The notes beneath the pieces are model-generated. The model ran no database searches. It had not been told where the DNA came from and saw only the letters and a program-made list of their open reading frames with translations. 23,945 nucleotides of DNA from JAYEIA01 sp964472505. GTDB taxonomy: Bacteria; Bacteroidota; Bacteroidia; Bacteroidales; JAADGE01. Shown here piece by piece: positions 22,208 through 23,945 of this stretch; positions within the stretch are counted from its first letter, which is position 1, and every line of letters starts with the position of its first letter. The DNA lies in NCBI GenBank assembly GCA_964472505.1, contig CAYYQW010000060.1, positions 1 to 23,945 of the forward strand, in the 5' to 3' direction. Made by a program: the position numbers and the translations under genes.

Positions 22208-23561
22208 CCGTAAAGTGTCTTAAAATAGGAGCTTCGTATATAATTTTATATCCTCGTTTAATTTTGTTGCGCCTGTCAAATACATTTTTGATAACCGCAG
22301 CCGTGTAATTAATATGGCTGGCAGTGTAGGTTCTGCGAGGTACGGCCAAACGTACAAATTCCAATTCGGGATATCTGTTTTCTCGTGTTTTCGGATCACG
22401 GTCTGCCAGTATGGTTCCTATCTCAACCCCTCTTACTCCGCCTTCTTTATAAAACTCCAATGCTAAAGTTTGCGCAATAAATTCTTCTTTGGGAACATTG
22501 GGTAAAAACTTTTTGGCATCAACAAAAACAGCGTGCCCGCCAATGGGCCTTTGAACGGGAATACCGTATTCAATTAACTGATTACCAAGGTCTTTCACTT
22601 GATTGATGCGCGACTCTAAAAAGCCAAATTCGGTACCCTCATCCAAGCCTTGAGCCAAGGCATTCATATCTCTTCCGGACATGCCGCCGTAGGTTATATA
22701 GCCCTCAAACATAATATTATAAGTGCTTGCTTTACGAAATAATTCCTTATCGCGCATGGCCAAAAAACCACCCATATTTACTATGGCATCTTTTTTACTG
22801 CTCATGGTCATTCCGTCGGCATAAGAGAACATTTCCAAAACAATCTCTTTAATGCTTTTATTTTCGTAACCGGCTTCGCGTTTCTTGATAAAATATGCAT
22901 TCTCGGCAAAGCGAGCAGAATCAAAAAAGACGGGTATTCCGTATTTATCCGCAACAGCTCTTACCTGCCGAATATTCTCCATAGAAACGGGTTGCCCGCC
23001 GGTGGTATTGCATGTAACTGTTACCATTATCAATGGAATACGTTCTTTATGCTCTTTTACAACACTTTCTAATTTTGCTATATCGAGATTGCCTTTAAAA
23101 TCATCCAAAGTTTCGGTATGAAAAGCTTTTTCATCGGTACAATCTAAGGCCGTTGCTTTTCTGAATTCGATGTGTCCTTTGGTTGTGTCAAAATGTGAAT
23201 TTCCGGGAACGATATCACCTTCTTTTAATATTGTGGAAAACAAGACATTTTCAGCAGCACGTCCTTGATGAGTCGGAAGAAAAAATTCAAATCCAAGAAT
23301 ATTCTTTACGGCCGCTTTCATTTTATAGTAAGATGTTGCACCGGCGTAACTTTCATCGCCCAACATCATTTCCGACCACTGCTCATCGGACATGGCTCCG
23401 GTTCCCGAATCGGTAAGCATATCAATAAATACATCGGAGCTTCGCAAATTGAATAAATTGTATTTTGCTTTGGCAATCAGAGCCAATCGCTGCTCTTTTG
23501 TTGCTCTGTGAATTCTTTCAACCATTTTTATTTTATACGGTTCTGCATAAGGTAGTTTCAT
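22185..23561 (-). CDS. tnaA: Tryptophanase (tryptophan indole-lyase)
   Basis: PLP enzyme cleaving L-tryptophan into indole, pyruvate and ammonia. The Schiff-base lysine is Lys257 (MSSKKDAIV), with the cofactor Asp214 and Arg217 (FDSARFAENAYF) and the conserved LTDSGTGAMS and PTHQGRAAEN. Two positions separate it from tyrosine phenol-lyase: Ile381 (VRGVEIG), where the phenol-lyase has the phenol-binding Arg (R381 of Citrobacter), and His449 (ILRHFT), where the phenol-lyase has Phe. Length 458 is normal. It is read from a promoter about 230 bases upstream and translationally coupled to a MATE gene. No tnaC-type leader peptide or tnaB permease is present. Confidence 0.95.
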   Translation of the reverse strand: MKLPYAEPYKIKMVERIHRATKEQRLALIAKAKYNLFNLRSSDVFIDMLTDSGTGAMSDEQWSEMMLGDESYAGATSYYKMKAAVKNILGFEFFLPTHQGRAAENVLFSTILKEGDIVPGNSHFDTTKGHIEFRKATALDCTDEKAFHTETLDDFKGNLDIAKLESVVKEHKERIPLIMVTVTCNTTGGQPVSMENIRQVRAVADKYGIPVFFDSARFAENAYFIKKREAGYENKSIKEIVLEMFSYADGMTMSSKKDAIVNMGGFLAMRDKELFRKASTYNIMFEGYITYGGMSGRDMNALAQGLDEGTEFGFLESRINQVKDLGNQLIEYGIPVQRPIGGHAVFVDAKKFLPNVPKEEFIAQTLALEFYKEGGVRGVEIGTILADRDPKTRENRYPELEFVRLAVPRRTYTASHINYTAAVIKNVFDRRNKIKRGYKIIYEAPILRHFTVELSPIR

Positions 23562-23945
23562 AATTTAGAGAGTTTAAATTATACGTTTGTAATTTGTTTT
23601 TAATTCTGAAAATTTAAAGATAACTAATGCCGATAAGGCATTGTTTCAGTCAAAAATTTGTATCATAAGATATTCGGATAAACAATCTTGGCCGACTAAC
23701 GTAGCTGTTCATGCAGAAAAAAACAGTCGCGTCTTTTCAGGCAGATATATAAATATTTCTTTGATCGGCTCGTTAAACTATTTTTCATGTCTGCAAAGAT
23801 AGAATTTTTCGGCATAATTATAAAGGCTTTGACAAAAATCAGATAATTGGGCTTATTTCGCTCAAACAGTATTGTGAGACGCTGAAATTAATTCACAAGC
23901 GTGTAATTCCGGCAACATATTATTTTCAATCAATAAATAGTAACA
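23562..23945. other. Long non-coding region upstream of tnaA
   Basis: No gene is supported here. It holds the likely tnaA promoter and, if that is right, an untranslated leader of about 225 bases, much longer than the 20-70 bases at other promoters in the window. The only short minus-strand frame in the leader (20 codons, 23650-23712) has no Trp codon. Nothing recognisable was found beyond the promoter to the window end. Confidence 0.5.
23794..23801 (-). promoter_or_regulatory. Candidate -7 promoter box of tnaA
   Basis: The minus strand reads TATCTTTG, a perfect TAnnTTTG, about 233 bases before the ATG. A weaker candidate TATCTTTA lies at 23615-23622, about 54 bases before the ATG, which would give an ordinary leader. 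Confidence 0.35.

Noticed and set aside
23650..23712. A 20-codon frame upstream of tnaA as a TnaC-like leader peptide
   Set aside because: It contains no Trp codon and no proline in the needed place, and it is far from the tnaA start.
1..23945. CRISPR arrays, tRNA or rRNA genes
   Set aside because: No regularly spaced repeats and no cloverleaf or rRNA-like sequence were noticed on reading through, although no covariance search could be run.

Overview
The window is AT-rich bacterial chromosome and almost certainly comes from a Bacteroidota member, probably an anaerobic or fermentative one. Three things point there. The housekeeping proteins have Bacteroidetes-type forms: a long Lgt, an epimerase/methylmalonyl-CoA decarboxylase operon, and outer-membrane beta-barrels ending in Phe. 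Most genes lack a clear Shine-Dalgarno sequence. The Bacteroidetes -7 promoter box TAnnTTTG is found perfectly matched 20-50 bases ahead of nearly every gene at the head of a transcription unit (positions about 1574, 8408, 12109, 14090, 16088, 17998, 19844 and 19882). There is a 100-N scaffold gap at 17766-17865. No tRNA, rRNA or CRISPR was found.

Layout. 1-463: non-coding, with nested inverted repeats (23-143) and a 216-bp MITE-like element (241-456) abutting the stop codon of a fatty-acid desaturase (464-1549, -). 1550-2204: no intact gene, but a decayed frame for a two-helix membrane protein and a lone copy of a 22-bp transposon end. 2205-2714 (+): small lipoprotein. 7426 down to 2852 (-): a five-gene operon for the sodium-pumping methylmalonyl-CoA decarboxylase (epimerase, carboxyltransferase, small membrane subunit, biotin carrier, membrane beta subunit), the last steps of succinate-to-propionate fermentation. 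7684-9388 (+): an outer-membrane barrel protein and a glycerate-type dehydrogenase. 12070 down to 9392 (-): TerB-like protein, Lgt, inositol-phosphatase-like protein. 12174-12752: a 579-bp element with perfect 22-bp terminal inverted repeats and an 8-bp target duplication, lying 5 bp past the mtaB stop. 14067 down to 12766 (-): mtaB. 14232-16007 (+): two glycosyltransferases. 16118-16845 (+): a UPF0175/DUF3368 toxin-antitoxin-like pair whose second gene is frameshifted by one extra CAAG unit. 16964-17632 (+): YggS-type PLP-binding protein. 17969 down to 17712 (-): gapped barrel protein. 19796 down to 18101 (-): ECF sigma factor and anti-sigma factor. 19936-20802 (+): UbiA-type prenyltransferase. 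23561 down to 20822 (-): tryptophanase overlapping a MATE transporter.

How the genes work together. The decarboxylase operon couples propionate formation to sodium export. Tryptophanase makes indole, pyruvate and ammonia, and the translationally coupled MATE transporter may export a related compound. The most unusual content is mobile or repetitive. Two non-autonomous elements with intact target duplications each landed within a few bases of a stop codon. The larger one carries six copies of the octamer ACCTTATT and two long hairpins. Other points of interest are an N-terminal extracytoplasmic domain fused to the decarboxylase beta subunit and a possibly phase-variable toxin gene.
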